A stretch of 64,000 bases of DNA. It comes from Nitrospirota bacterium. GTDB taxonomy: Bacteria > Nitrospirota > JACRHJ01. Shown here one piece after another: positions 16,909 through 26,700 of the stretch (position 1 is its first letter; the number at the start of each line of letters is the position of its first letter). Position numbers and translations under genes: made by a program. The notes beneath the pieces were generated by a model. It searched no databases, had not been told where the DNA came from, and was given only the letters and a program-made list of their open reading frames with translations. The stretch is from positions 273,280 through 337,279 of the forward strand of contig JAJYHX010000001.1 in assembly GCA_021784575.1 (NCBI GenBank). Direction: 5' to 3'.

Positions 16909-19061
16909 GTAGGTTAAGGGTTTTATTAACAGCCGTCGCCGCCATGGGTCTGATACTTGGCGTGGCGGGCATGGCATCCGCATCGACTATCGGTTGCGGT
17001 CAGTGTCATGGCGTGTTCGTCAACAACTCCACCGCCGGCGTAAGCACTCGCGGCGGCAGCGTGTCCCACGACTTGAGAAATACCGGCCAGGCGGCTCCGT
17101 ATGAGAACGAACTCCTGCCGCAGTCGGACAACTACCGTGGACTGCACGGCATCCACATGAACTACTCCTCGATCAGCTTCCCGACGGGCTTGTACGGGAC
17201 TTATTCCAGCGGCAGCTGGGTTCCGAAACCGCAGACAAATACCGTTACCGGTCCGTATGCAGGCACATACGGCCAGCGCGGCGTCTGCGAGGAATGCCAC
17301 GCGGCAGACCATCCGAACCACGAGAGCGGGTTCCTGCAGTGGTCAACCACATCGGTCATAGGGAGCGCGCCCAACAACCAATACGAAAAATACAATAACT
17401 TTGGCTGGCCGGCGACGAAGGGCTACATGAGGTTCTCCTCAATCGCGGGCGGCACCAGCGACAAGGGCAACGTCGCCTCGATGGGTATCACGACGAACGC
17501 CAACGGCGTATCCGGTTACTGCACCAAGGCCTGCCACAAGGGCACAAGCGTGTCCAACCCGGCTCCGTGGGGCAACTACACCTCGGCCAGCATTGTCCTT
17601 TCCTGCTCCAGCTGCCACGGCGACGCCAGTAACAACGGCGCCACCAACGCCAATGCCCAGGTCACGGGTTACAGCCTGTCGGCTCCGCTCAACTATGGGC
17701 ACAAGATACACTTGAACTCATACAGCACGGCTGACGACTGGACAGCCGGCGGCGTCAAGATTGTGCTTGGAAACAACTCCGGCATTTTGTATGACAGGGC
17801 CTCCGCCGCGGGCGGCAACACAGACAAGGCCTGTTTGTTCTGCCACCCGGCGCCCATTGATGCGGTCACGGGACTGCCGACAGAGGGCAAGACTAAGCTG
17901 GACTGGGGTCCCGGCGGTCTTAACACGAACCAGGGCAAGGCCTATCCGCACGCTGTGGACGGCACCAACGTCGTAACTGCAAACGCCGTCAAAAACAACC
18001 AGATTGGTGGTATGGCCAGTGTAACTCTTGCCAATACGACCGGCAACGACTTAGGCGCGACCTGTTCGAGCGCATGTCATACCAACCCGCTCGCCGGCTC
18101 GCTCTACGAGACGTCGAACCCGGGCTGGAACGGCAAGTTTGCCACGGGCGGCGGCTGCGACCTCTGCCACAACCATCAGTTCAGCGCATCTGCGAACGAG
18201 GCCGCCGGAAGGTCGCTGTCCTACGCTCACACGCTGCACTTCCTGAACCTGTCGGCGTCAGGGAACCACGGCAGCCCGGCCTGCTCTGCCGGCGCGGTTT
18301 CCAACGGGTATGGTATAACCACCGGCGGTTGCCATAACGCCAATAAGAGCAACACGAGCGGTCTTACCGCCATTCCTCTGCACGTGAACATCGTGGGCGC
18401 CGCCACCGGCAGCACTACGCCGAACCTGTACGAGATACCGGTAGCGAACGGCTCCGCCGGTCTCGATCCGTCCATGAATCCGAAGTTCATCTACGGCAAT
18501 ACTACAACGGCTACGCCGACCGGCCCGACCACCGGCGTTACCTGTCAGAACAGCTGCCACACCACCCGTTCGCCGCGTTGGGACAGCATAGTTACGAACG
18601 GCACGCAGGCGGCCCTCGGTTGCAACCTCTGCCACGAGTATCCGAGCGTGGCTCCGGGCGGCGCGGGCACCTGGGCGAGCACCAACGGCCACTCCGTCGA
18701 GGCTCCGTTCAACGAGGCCAGCACTGTGACCATCCAGGCCGCCGGCGGCAACACGGCTGGCGCACTCAAACACCTGAGCGCGTCCTGGTCGTATAACTAC
18801 GCGACCGACACGTTCGCGGGCGTGACGAACGACGTTACGAAGTGCGGTAAGTGCCACTACGGTGCTACCCACGGTTTGGGCCATGGTGCGGATAACGCCT
18901 TCTTAACGTATAGCATGGTGAATCCGTACAGCGGGTCCGATACGCGTATCCAGGCGAAGGCCGCCTCAGGCTTCACGCTGGTCAACCATACGTTCGGTTC
19001 GTCGGCACAGTGCTCGAACGCGAAGTGCCACTTCAACAGGACTACGCCGAACTGGTACTAA
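16905..19061 (+). CDS. Secreted multihaem cytochrome c with CX3CH motifs
   Basis: 718 aa with ATG 16905 behind GGAGGG; upstream in-frame codons lack a signal peptide. The signal peptide is MSRLRVLLTAVAAMGLILGV...ASA, then STIGCGQCHG. Motifs: seven CXXCH (CGQCH, CEECH, CSSCH, CLFCH, CDLCH, CNLCH, CGKCH), three CX3CH (CTKACH, CSSACH, CQNSCH) and one CX4CH (CSNAKCH). In addition Cys and CH are 15 residues apart in ACSAGAVSNGYGITTGGCH, the spacing of the special haem of MccA sulfite reductase. Many His residues outside the motifs can serve as distal ligands. Probably a periplasmic or surface electron carrier. Paralogous to the cytochrome at 19823 (shared WGNYTSAS block) and at its C-terminus to the one at 14433. 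Confidence 0.92.
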   Translation: MSRLRVLLTAVAAMGLILGVAGMASASTIGCGQCHGVFVNNSTAGVSTRGGSVSHDLRNTGQAAPYENELLPQSDNYRGLHGIHMNYSSISFPTGLYGTYSSGSWVPKPQTNTVTGPYAGTYGQRGVCEECHAADHPNHESGFLQWSTTSVIGSAPNNQYEKYNNFGWPATKGYMRFSSIAGGTSDKGNVASMGITTNANGVSGYCTKACHKGTSVSNPAPWGNYTSASIVLSCSSCHGDASNNGATNANAQVTGYSLSAPLNYGHKIHLNSYSTADDWTAGGVKIVLGNNSGILYDRASAAGGNTDKACLFCHPAPIDAVTGLPTEGKTKLDWGPGGLNTNQGKAYPHAVDGTNVVTANAVKNNQIGGMASVTLANTTGNDLGATCSSACHTNPLAGSLYETSNPGWNGKFATGGGCDLCHNHQFSASANEAAGRSLSYAHTLHFLNLSASGNHGSPACSAGAVSNGYGITTGGCHNANKSNTSGLTAIPLHVNIVGAATGSTTPNLYEIPVANGSAGLDPSMNPKFIYGNTTTATPTGPTTGVTCQNSCHTTRSPRWDSIVTNGTQAALGCNLCHEYPSVAPGGAGTWASTNGHSVEAPFNEASTVTIQAAGGNTAGALKHLSASWSYNYATDTFAGVTNDVTKCGKCHYGATHGLGHGADNAFLTYSMVNPYSGSDTRIQAKAASGFTLVNHTFGSSAQCSNAKCHFNRTTPNWY

Positions 19062-19072
19062 AACTGACTTGT

Positions 19073-19102
19073 CGTCCGGGCCCCCCGCAGGGGGCCCGGA
19101 CG
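19073..19102 (+). other. Perfect 13-bp hairpin after cytochrome stop
   Basis: CGTCCGGGCCCCC and its exact complement enclose a CGCA loop, 11 nt after the cytochrome stop. There is no T-run, so it is more likely an mRNA 3'-stabilising or processing hairpin than a full terminator. Structured element A begins 2 nt later. Confidence 0.8.
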
Positions 19103-19103
19103 G

Positions 19104-19219
19104 CTGTATCTCTCATAGGACGCGCAAATGGGCAAGCGGGCATAAAGAAGCAGTTCGTTATTCCCGCGGCAGAGGGAATTCAGAGACTTCAACCTTTGCG
19201 CATCCTTTAAGGAATACAG
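19104..19219 (+). ncRNA. Structured intergenic RNA-like element, copy A
   Basis: Begins CTGTAT and ends ATACAG, pairing as an outer stem. An inner stem joins GGACGCGCAAA to TTTGCGCATCC (10 of 11 pairs). The central part is a larger loop than in copies B and C and includes GGGCAAGCGGG. It sits in the 207-bp gap before the lipoprotein at 19269. Class unknown; a GEMM (c-di-GMP/cGAMP) riboswitch core was looked for and not found. Confidence 0.5.
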
Positions 19220-19268
19220 ATGAGCAAGCGAGATTAAAGGCAGTAAAAATTAAGAAGAGATGGATGCT

Positions 19269-19661
19269 ATGTGGAAAATTGCTTTATTGGTTCTGTCCAT
19301 TGGTGTAATAATGCTTCTGGCCGGTTGCTCCTCAAGCGAGCAGAAGGCCGACAGCGTGGTTTTTAAAACGCTGGGGTCGGTGCTTACGATAAAGGACAGG
19401 CCTTTGTCCAACAGGATTATAAAAATATCATACGACAACGCAGGCAAAAACAAGCCGGGGCAGAGGACGGCATATTATGTCAAGGGATATGTCACCGTCA
19501 GGAGGACCGCGCTCAGGAATTTCATGTTCAGAGGGCAGGTTGTTCCCAAAGGGGCATCCCAGGACTACAGGTATTTCTACGAAGCCAGGGTGATCGAGGG
19601 CATGAAGAACACCCTCGTTATCGTGCCGAGCGGGTTGTATATAAGAAACGCGAACGGTTAG
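19269..19661 (+). CDS. Small outer-membrane-type lipoprotein
   Basis: 130 aa with a lipoprotein signal peptide MWKIALLVLSIGVIMLLAGC (lipobox LAGC, Cys20). ATG 19269 is chosen because AGAAGAG lies 9 nt upstream; ATG 19260 would put that sequence directly against the start. The mature part has a beta-rich pattern (VKGYVTVRRTALRNFMFRGQ; YRYFYEARVIEGMKNTLVIVPSG). No haem motif and no recognised family. Because it lies between cytochrome genes it may be an accessory or assembly lipoprotein of the same electron-transfer system (inference). Confidence 0.72.
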   Translation: MWKIALLVLSIGVIMLLAGCSSSEQKADSVVFKTLGSVLTIKDRPLSNRIIKISYDNAGKNKPGQRTAYYVKGYVTVRRTALRNFMFRGQVVPKGASQDYRYFYEARVIEGMKNTLVIVPSGLYIRNANG

Positions 19662-19675
19662 TTTTTGAAAAACGG

Positions 19676-19761
19676 CTGTATTTCTCGCAGGGCGCGCAAG
19701 GGAACAGCGAGCAAGGGGCTAATAAAAAGCCCGGCTTTTGCGCATCCTCTAAGGAATACAG
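19676..19761 (+). ncRNA. Structured intergenic RNA-like element, copy B
   Basis: The 86-nt clearest copy. CTGTATTTCT pairs with AGGAATACAG, and GGGCGCGCAA with TTGCGCATCC. The centre carries an AAGGGGCT...AGCCC hairpin. It begins 14 nt after the lipoprotein stop and ends 61 nt before the next cytochrome start. Copies A and B share both outer and inner stems nearly base for base. Confidence 0.55.
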
Positions 19762-19822
19762 AAACGAAAAACCGCAAAAACGAGTTTTTTTAACTTTTAT
19801 GAAATTAAATTTAGGAGGCAAA

Positions 19823-21577
19823 ATGCGATACGCCAGCGAGTCCAAGAACAAAAGGTGGGGGTTGCCGACAGGCCTGGCTCTCATCCTTATAATAGCCGTC
19901 ATGGTGGCCACGGGCGCGCCAACACCGGCCTCCGCATCGACAATAGGCTGCGGGCAATGCCACGGCATCTACACGAACAAGAGCGCCGCAGGTATCACGC
20001 TGTCATCCATTTCAACAACCATGCCCGGCGTGGCGCAATATGAAAACGAGAACACGCCGCAGGCCGACAACATCGCCGTCGGCTTAGGCCGGGGTTTGCA
20101 CGGCGTGCACATGAACTATTCCTCGGCCTCCTATGGACGTTCGTGGGATTCGAGCACCGGCAGTTTTTCCTCTACAAGAGGCGATTGCAGGCTCTGCCAT
20201 AACAACAACCACCATGAAAGCGGCTATGTCAACTTCTCCGGCATGACTTATACCAATACCAGCAGTAACCTCAAAATCAGTTCCCGGGTTCAGATATTCA
20301 GCGGCACCACGGGATATACTCCCAACGGCCTGGACATAACGGCCATAAACGGGAAGGCATACTGCACAACAGCCTGTCACAAGGGCACGAGCAGCGTCAA
20401 CATGGCGCCGTGGGGCAACTACACCTCCGCGTCCGTAAAGCTTACCTGCAACAGCTGCCATGCGGCCTTCCCGGACGTTACCTCGCTCACGTTCTCCGGC
20501 ACGCTTTCCGGCAACCATAGCAACCACCTGTTGTCAAACTGCACAACTCCGGTTTATAGCGGTTCGAGGCCGTCTCTTATGAGCAGCACCGGAAACGCCG
20601 GATGCGTGAACTGCCACCCGGACAACAGGAACGACCAGTGGAAAAACGGCAAGGCGGACAACGGTTCCGCAAAGGCATATCCACATGCTTCGGACGGCAC
20701 AAATGTCGTAAGCGACAACGTCGTCCTCCAGGAGGAGATAACTGGCGCCGCCAAGAACGGCGTGAACACCACCTGCGCCTCCGCCTGCCATCCGAGGCTC
20801 AGCAACATCCCCTGGAACGGGGCTGTAAATTGCGACATGTGCCATTATTACGCGGCAGTCCCGCTCGACGCCAACAATACCGGCATAAACGCCCTCGACT
20901 CAGGGCATAACTGGCACTTCAAGGCAGGTTACCAGTTCGCCTGCTACAATTGCCACCCGGATCACACGACGGACGGCGAAACCGCCAAACTCAACCCCGG
21001 ACACGCGAGAAGCCTTCCGCCGCAAGGATATAATGCGAAGGTGGCGAGTACGCTCCGTCCCACCATGAGTTTTGATCCTGCGACCAATACCTGCATCAAC
21101 ACGGGCGCCGGTTGCCACGGCTCGCAGCAAACCCCGGATTGGACGACCAGGGTCAACACCGGTTGCGCGACCTGCCACGAGTATCCGGGCGCGACCGCCG
21201 GGTATAAGGACTGGACAAGCACCGGCAACGGCCATACTATCAGGTTTAACGGCAGCACCACGACGCACCTGAGGCCGGCGAGCTACTACAATACCTACTA
21301 CAACTACACGTCCACGCCCTTCAGGGTATTCAGCGGCGTAACCCACGATACCAAGGCGTGCGGACTTTGCCACAGGAACATACAGTCGCACAGAAATATC
21401 TTCGCGCACCTGAGTTCCGCGCCGGGCTTTGCGTACACTACCAGCAGCGGATACTTTACGTATAACATCAACGGCAGCAACATCGGCACGGGCGGCGTCG
21501 GCGCGGGTTCGACCGACAACGCGACCTGTTCCAACGTATACTGCCACAGCGGCAACACCACCCCGGTGTGGTGGTAA
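19823..21577 (+). CDS. Secreted multihaem cytochrome c, CX3CH-containing
   Basis: 584 aa with ATG 19823 behind TTAGGAGG. The signal sequence includes KRWGLPTGLALILIIAV and cleavage near ASA, then STIGCGQCHG. Motifs: eight CXXCH (CGQCH, CRLCH, CNSCH, CVNCH, CDMCH, CYNCH, CATCH, CGLCH), two CX3CH (CTTACH, CASACH), one CX6CH (CINTGAGCH) and one CX4CH (CSNVYCH). The C-terminus NTTPVWW echoes the TTPNWY ends of its paralogues. Likely a periplasmic or extracellular electron carrier. The signal peptide is closely like that of the next cytochrome (KRWGLPAGL), showing local gene duplication. Preceded by structured element B. Confidence 0.92.
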   Translation: MRYASESKNKRWGLPTGLALILIIAVMVATGAPTPASASTIGCGQCHGIYTNKSAAGITLSSISTTMPGVAQYENENTPQADNIAVGLGRGLHGVHMNYSSASYGRSWDSSTGSFSSTRGDCRLCHNNNHHESGYVNFSGMTYTNTSSNLKISSRVQIFSGTTGYTPNGLDITAINGKAYCTTACHKGTSSVNMAPWGNYTSASVKLTCNSCHAAFPDVTSLTFSGTLSGNHSNHLLSNCTTPVYSGSRPSLMSSTGNAGCVNCHPDNRNDQWKNGKADNGSAKAYPHASDGTNVVSDNVVLQEEITGAAKNGVNTTCASACHPRLSNIPWNGAVNCDMCHYYAAVPLDANNTGINALDSGHNWHFKAGYQFACYNCHPDHTTDGETAKLNPGHARSLPPQGYNAKVASTLRPTMSFDPATNTCINTGAGCHGSQQTPDWTTRVNTGCATCHEYPGATAGYKDWTSTGNGHTIRFNGSTTTHLRPASYYNTYYNYTSTPFRVFSGVTHDTKACGLCHRNIQSHRNIFAHLSSAPGFAYTTSSGYFTYNINGSNIGTGGVGAGSTDNATCSNVYCHSGNTTPVWW

Positions 21578-21588
21578 GATAAATTTGA

Positions 21589-21620
21589 CCTGGGATCCCC
21601 GTTCATTCGGGGATCCCAGG
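21589..21620 (+). other. Perfect 13-bp hairpin after cytochrome stop
   Basis: CCTGGGATCCCCG and its exact complement enclose a TTCATT loop, 11 nt after the stop codon. This is the same arrangement as at 19073 but with a different sequence. No T-run. Element C follows after 2 nt. Confidence 0.8.
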
Positions 21621-21622
21621 GG

Positions 21623-21709
21623 CTGTGTTCGTAGCAGGACAGGCAATGGGGCAAGCGGGAAGGGACTCGGAAAAACCAATGCCCCTTGCAGGCTCTGCCA
21701 GGAGCACAG
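21623..21709 (+). ncRNA. Structured intergenic RNA-like element, copy C
   Basis: An 87-nt element. CTGTGTTC pairs fully with GAGCACAG, and GCAATGGGGCA with TGCCCCTTGC (one bulged T). Relative to copies A and B the outer stem has an A-U to G-C compensatory change (CTGTAT/ATACAG versus CTGTGT/GCACAG), which supports a conserved RNA structure. It lies 54 nt before the next cytochrome start. Confidence 0.5.
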
Positions 21710-21762
21710 AATAAAAAAGCAATCATAGAAGATTTCAGTTTTCTACTTTAAGGAGGAATAAA

Positions 21763-23466
21763 ATGGGAAACCTCAATAGGGCGACGGATAAAAGGTGGGG
21801 GCTGCCGGCAGGCTTGATTGCCCTCCTCCTGGGGCTTGTTCTCTTCGGCGGCCTCTCAGGGCCGACGCCGGCGTATGCAAAAGCCATTTTATGCGGTCAG
21901 TGCCACAGCATTCCGCCGCAAAGCTCGGACAACGGCAATATAAAAGATACAACGGCACGGCATTTCGAGCATGTCACCAGTGTCGGGACAAGCCCCAACT
22001 ATAACACCACGTCGTGCGGGCGGTGCCATACGGTGCCTCCAACTGCCGCGCCGACGGCGACACACATAAATACGCTGAACAGAACCGTAAACATAAATTC
22101 GTCTGACGGCGCCGCGCCCGGACTTAGCTATAACAGAGCCACGAAAAACTGCACCAACGCATGCCACAGCAACCGGAACGACGCCTTCTGGACATATACG
22201 AGCCATCTGACCTGCAACTCGTGCCACTACAGAAGCGGCCTTCCGGGAAACTACACCCAGATGCTCGAGTTCGGTCTGCACCGCCGCGCCTTCGGCACGG
22301 TCTCCTCGTTCGGGCATTTCAGCTCGATTATAAATGTCGGCGACAATACCCAGACCGTAACGTGCAATAACTGCCACCCGGACAACAGCGCCGACGTCAA
22401 CCTGACACATGCGAAAGCCAGCACCTTCCAGGGCAGGGCGGATATGAACCCGACCGACGTTTTTCAAAATGTTACCGTCATTGACGTCGGATATACCAAA
22501 GGATATTCTCACGATTCCGGCACCTGCACCAGCGCCTGCCATAACAATTCCGCGAACCCGGTCGGGTTCGCCAACATGACCGTTTACTATAAGCCGGGCG
22601 ATAAAATTGTTTTCGGCGGCTACAGCGCGCCGAAGTGGTCCGACACAACCCTCAGGTGCAATGCCTGCCACAGCGTGCCAAGCCAGCAGGCAACGTTCTC
22701 CAATACGACGAGCGGAGTATTCGGCACATATACCACCGCCGCGAGCAAAAACGCCGATGCGCACCACCTCGCACACATGTTTGTATACAAACTGAACTCC
22801 ACCAACTTCCCGAACCAGGACAGAAACATATACTGTTCCGACTGCCACAAGCTGCCGAACGTAACGGCGGTGCGCGGGTTCAAGAACCACTCCACGTACG
22901 GCCAGAACGGAAGCGGCCTTATCTCCCTGCCGGTGAAATCCCAGAACGCGAGGGTGGTGTTCAGGCGTAACAGCGGCATAGGGCGCGACGGCATCAACCC
23001 GGCCAGCTTTACCGGGACGGTGGCGTCCTGCACCAACATATACTGCCACAGCGCCATCAGCCCGACAGCCAAGGCCCAATGGTCCGGACAGGCGTGCAAC
23101 TCCTGCCACGGCACGAAGAACGGCGTTGAGGCAGGCTCCGGCGCGCCCGGTTACAGAGACTGGACGACCCCGTCCACATACAGCGCATTCGAGGACTATA
23201 CCGGCGGCGGCGGCGCGCACTATATGCACGTCGAGAAGCTCGGCTACTCGTGCCGCACGTGCCACTATCGCGGCGGCGTGGACAACCCGGCGAACCACCA
23301 CAAGACTACAACCGTCGTCCTCCGGCAGAACGTAACCGTAAACGTCGAGCCGAAGTGGTGGTTCAAGAACAATTCGTCCGTCTACAATAAAGCGAACAGA
23401 ACCTGTTCCAACGTACGGTGCCATTACGGCACGTCGAAGAACTGGGACTGCTCGCCGGCGCACTAA
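21763..23466 (+). CDS. Secreted multihaem cytochrome c, CX3CH/CX4CH-containing
   Basis: 567 aa with ATG 21763 behind AAGGAGG. The signal peptide (KRWGLPAGLIALLLGLVLFG) is cleaved near AYA. Motifs: eight CXXCH (CGQCH, CGRCH, CNSCH, CNNCH, CNACH, CSDCH, CNSCH, CRTCH), two CX3CH (CTNACH, CTSACH) and two CX4CH (CTNIYCH, CSNVRCH). No domain other than haem-binding is seen. Role: electron transfer outside the cytoplasm, partner unknown. Codon use and motif style match the neighbouring cytochromes, so the four medium-sized genes and the giant one form one functional island. Confidence 0.92.
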   Translation: MGNLNRATDKRWGLPAGLIALLLGLVLFGGLSGPTPAYAKAILCGQCHSIPPQSSDNGNIKDTTARHFEHVTSVGTSPNYNTTSCGRCHTVPPTAAPTATHINTLNRTVNINSSDGAAPGLSYNRATKNCTNACHSNRNDAFWTYTSHLTCNSCHYRSGLPGNYTQMLEFGLHRRAFGTVSSFGHFSSIINVGDNTQTVTCNNCHPDNSADVNLTHAKASTFQGRADMNPTDVFQNVTVIDVGYTKGYSHDSGTCTSACHNNSANPVGFANMTVYYKPGDKIVFGGYSAPKWSDTTLRCNACHSVPSQQATFSNTTSGVFGTYTTAASKNADAHHLAHMFVYKLNSTNFPNQDRNIYCSDCHKLPNVTAVRGFKNHSTYGQNGSGLISLPVKSQNARVVFRRNSGIGRDGINPASFTGTVASCTNIYCHSAISPTAKAQWSGQACNSCHGTKNGVEAGSGAPGYRDWTTPSTYSAFEDYTGGGGAHYMHVEKLGYSCRTCHYRGGVDNPANHHKTTTVVLRQNVTVNVEPKWWFKNNSSVYNKANRTCSNVRCHYGTSKNWDCSPAH

Positions 23467-23711
23467 ACGTGGGCATGGAGGCGAGGGCGCGCTTCAACGT
23501 GAAGGACGCATAAGAGGGACATTGAATTAACCAGTTACCCGCGCGAGGGGCCTTGGATTTTCCGGGGTCCCTGTGCGGGGGACAGATAAACATCGAGGGT
23601 TTGGGGTCGGGCCGGAGAGTCCCGGCCAATCCCCAAGTTCTTGAAATTAAAAACAACTGACACGGAATAATCTTGAAGATTTTTAAATTTTTAAGTAATC
23701 GGAGGATTAAG
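23467..23711 (+). other. Gene-free gap before giant cytochrome
   Basis: Contains GC-rich hairpins, the clearest at 23601-23636 (TTGGGG/CCCCAA outside GGCCGG/CCGGCC). A stretch at 23479-23517 (GCGAGGGCGCGC...GGACGCATAAGAGG) is faintly like the inner stem of elements A and B. The Shine-Dalgarno GGAGG (23701-23705) serves the ATG at 23712. No coding sequence seen. Confidence 0.5.
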
Positions 23712-26700
23712 ATGATTAAGACATCGAAAGCTGGCAGGTATTTCGGGCTTATAGCGGTGATGCTCTTCCTTGGACTGCTGGCGCCTTACGCGGCCCTGGC
23801 CGGGAGCAGTTCCGCGGCGACGGTCTGGCTGTCAAGCCCGGGCAATTTTGGGCAATCGACAGGTTCTAATAACGCACAGAAGTATGCGGTTATTTTCTAC
23901 AACCCCAGCAACACCAGCATAACGGTTTCGCAGGTGGATATAACTGACAGCGACACCACGGGCTACTGGAGCACCGTTACAACCCCGGCATCGTCCGGCG
24001 GCACCTGGTCGATTGCAAGCGGGAGCGATATACGCTGGACCGGTACCCAGAGCGTGGGCGCACAAGGCGAGTATGTGTTCTATTGTACCGTGTATGGCAG
24101 CAGCAGCGCGCCCGGTTCATGGACGGCGGTGACTCTCTCCGCCACCGTGACCGACAGCAAGTCAAACACTTACAGCAGCACCGGAGTAACCAACGCGACG
24201 GTGGAGGGCGCTGGCAAAGCTCCAACCACCGTTAATGGTTATTTTGCTGCGTCCACGGCGGACAACAGCGCCAGCCCGTTATACGTCCTCACTAATGGCG
24301 GCACTCCCTACGCGGGAGGCGCCACCGTTAATTTTGACTATCAGCTCTGGTCCTTGGGTAATAATGGCACCTACACCAGGTATATCTACGGCGGCTGCGG
24401 TACCGTGCAGGTTGTTATAACCCTGCCTTCAGGCTGGGGCACGCCGACAAACATCACCGTGCCGTCGATATTCAACACGCCGGTCGTTACCACGGACGGA
24501 AGCGGCAACGAGATAATCACGATCACGCAGAACGCGACGGCGGCGATGGGCAATTTCAATGCCTCCGTTCTTAATAATATAACGTTCCAGGCCACCGCAC
24601 CGAATACCTATACGGCAACCACCGCAAGCCCGATTACGGCGACATACGGCGGAGGCACAAGCGCCGTTGTGGAGAGCACATCAAATACAAGTTGTAGCAC
24701 AAGCAGCTATACGTCACCCGTGAACGCCGTCAGCAACATGGCCGTAATGGTCGCGGCGGGTTCAACCTACACGCCCGTTAACGTTACCGGAATAACCGCG
24801 GGCACTCCGACGGATACCACCGTGCCGCTAACCTCGACATTTACCGGAGACCAGGGAAACCAATGCACGTTTTACGTTTCCCCGGCTGGTGCGGGTACAT
24901 ATACTGCGATAACTGGCACAAATCTTACCGAGACCACCGGGCAATGGACTGAAACCGCGACAGGCCTCACGCCCGGCACGGCCTATGATTTCGAGGCCGT
25001 ATATACAGATTCCAATACCAGCGTAACCGGAAGCCCGGCCACTACTGCCAGCAGTGTCAGCACCACCTATACCGGGACCACGCCGGGAACCGTAACGGCG
25101 AGTTCGGTAGCCGATACATCCCTTACCGCGACGGTAACGTATAACGGCGACAGCGGCAATACCAATACCTGCGCTCTTACAACCTCGCCCGCAGGAGGCA
25201 CGGTAACCCCGACAGCACAAAATACGACCTCTAGTCCCAAGACGTATACGTATTCGGTAACAGGGTTAACCCCCGGCACGGCATATACGCTAACCGCGAC
25301 CTTTGGCAATACCACAATCGAGCCCGGCGCGACGAACCCGATTTCGGCGAGCGCGACGACCACATATACCGGGACCACGCCGGGAACTGTAACGCCGAGT
25401 TCGGTAGCCGATACATCCCTTACCGCGACGGTAACGTATAACGGCGACAGCGGCAATACCAATACCTGCGCTCTTACAACCTCGCCCGCGGGAGGCACGA
25501 TAACCCAAACAGGACACAATACGACCTCCAGCCCAAAATCGTATACGTATTCGGTCACGGGCTTAGCCCCGGGCACGGCGTATACCTTAACCGCGACCTT
25601 CGGCAGCACCACAATCGAGCCCGGCGCGACGAACCCGATTTCGGCGAGCGCGACGACCACATATACCGGCATCACGCCCGGCACAATCACAATCGGCGCC
25701 GTAACGGATACCACCATACCCGTATCTGTCGGGTTCCAGGGCGATACGGACAGCAACGCGGGCGTCTCATTCCAGTATAGTACCAACCCGTCGGGCCCGT
25801 GGAGCAGCGTAACCGGCACAAGGGGCACGAACTCTTATACGGCGACCATAACCGGCCTTTCGCCTGGCACGCCTTACTACGTACAGGCGGTATTTACCGA
25901 CGAAGCCATTTACGGTTCAGGCACGGTTACATATTCTTCAAACCCCGTAACCACGACCTATACCGGCACCACGCCGGGAACGATAACGCCGAGTTCGATA
26001 GCCAACACGTCCTTTGACGTGACGGTAACATATACCGGCGACACGGACAACAACAACACCTGCGCTCTTACCGTCTCACCATCAGGAGGCACGATAACCC
26101 AGACAGCACACGATACGACCTCCAACCCCAAATCGTATACGTATTCAGTAACGGGGTTAGCCCAGGGCACTCAATATACGGTATCGGCAAGCTTCACGGA
26201 CAGCAGCATCGACGGCTCACAGCCGACTCCTGTTAACGTAACCACCACCGTCAACACTGCCGTCACAACGCCTGTGTCGTTAACGGCGCCCACAATCGGG
26301 GACACGTTCATTGGCATTGATACGACATACTCCGGCGGTTCGAATAATAACAACACATGCACGATAACGTCTTCCGGCGGCACAGTGGTACACCCGGCTG
26401 CGGTCAACTACACGTTGAAGTCATATACTACAACTATCACCGGCCTACAGCGGAATACCAGTTACACCGTGTTTGCGCACTATACGGGTGTTGACGGCGT
26501 AACGCAGCCCTCAACGCTGTCGACTACCTTTACGACAACCTATTACGGCATCACGCCCGGCGCAATTGCAACCGGCGCCGCAACGGATACCACCATACCC
26601 GTGTCTGTAGGGTTCCAGGGCGATACGGACAGCAATGCTACCGTCGCATTCCAGTATAGAACCGATCCGTCGGGCACATGGTACAGCGTAGCCGGCACAA

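Noticed and set aside
19104-19219. GEMM (c-di-GMP/cGAMP) riboswitch
   Set aside because: Segments such as GGACGCGCAAATGGGCAAGC look superficially similar, but the GGGCAAACC and ACGCAAAGCC core strings and the P1b/P2 arrangement are missing in all three copies.
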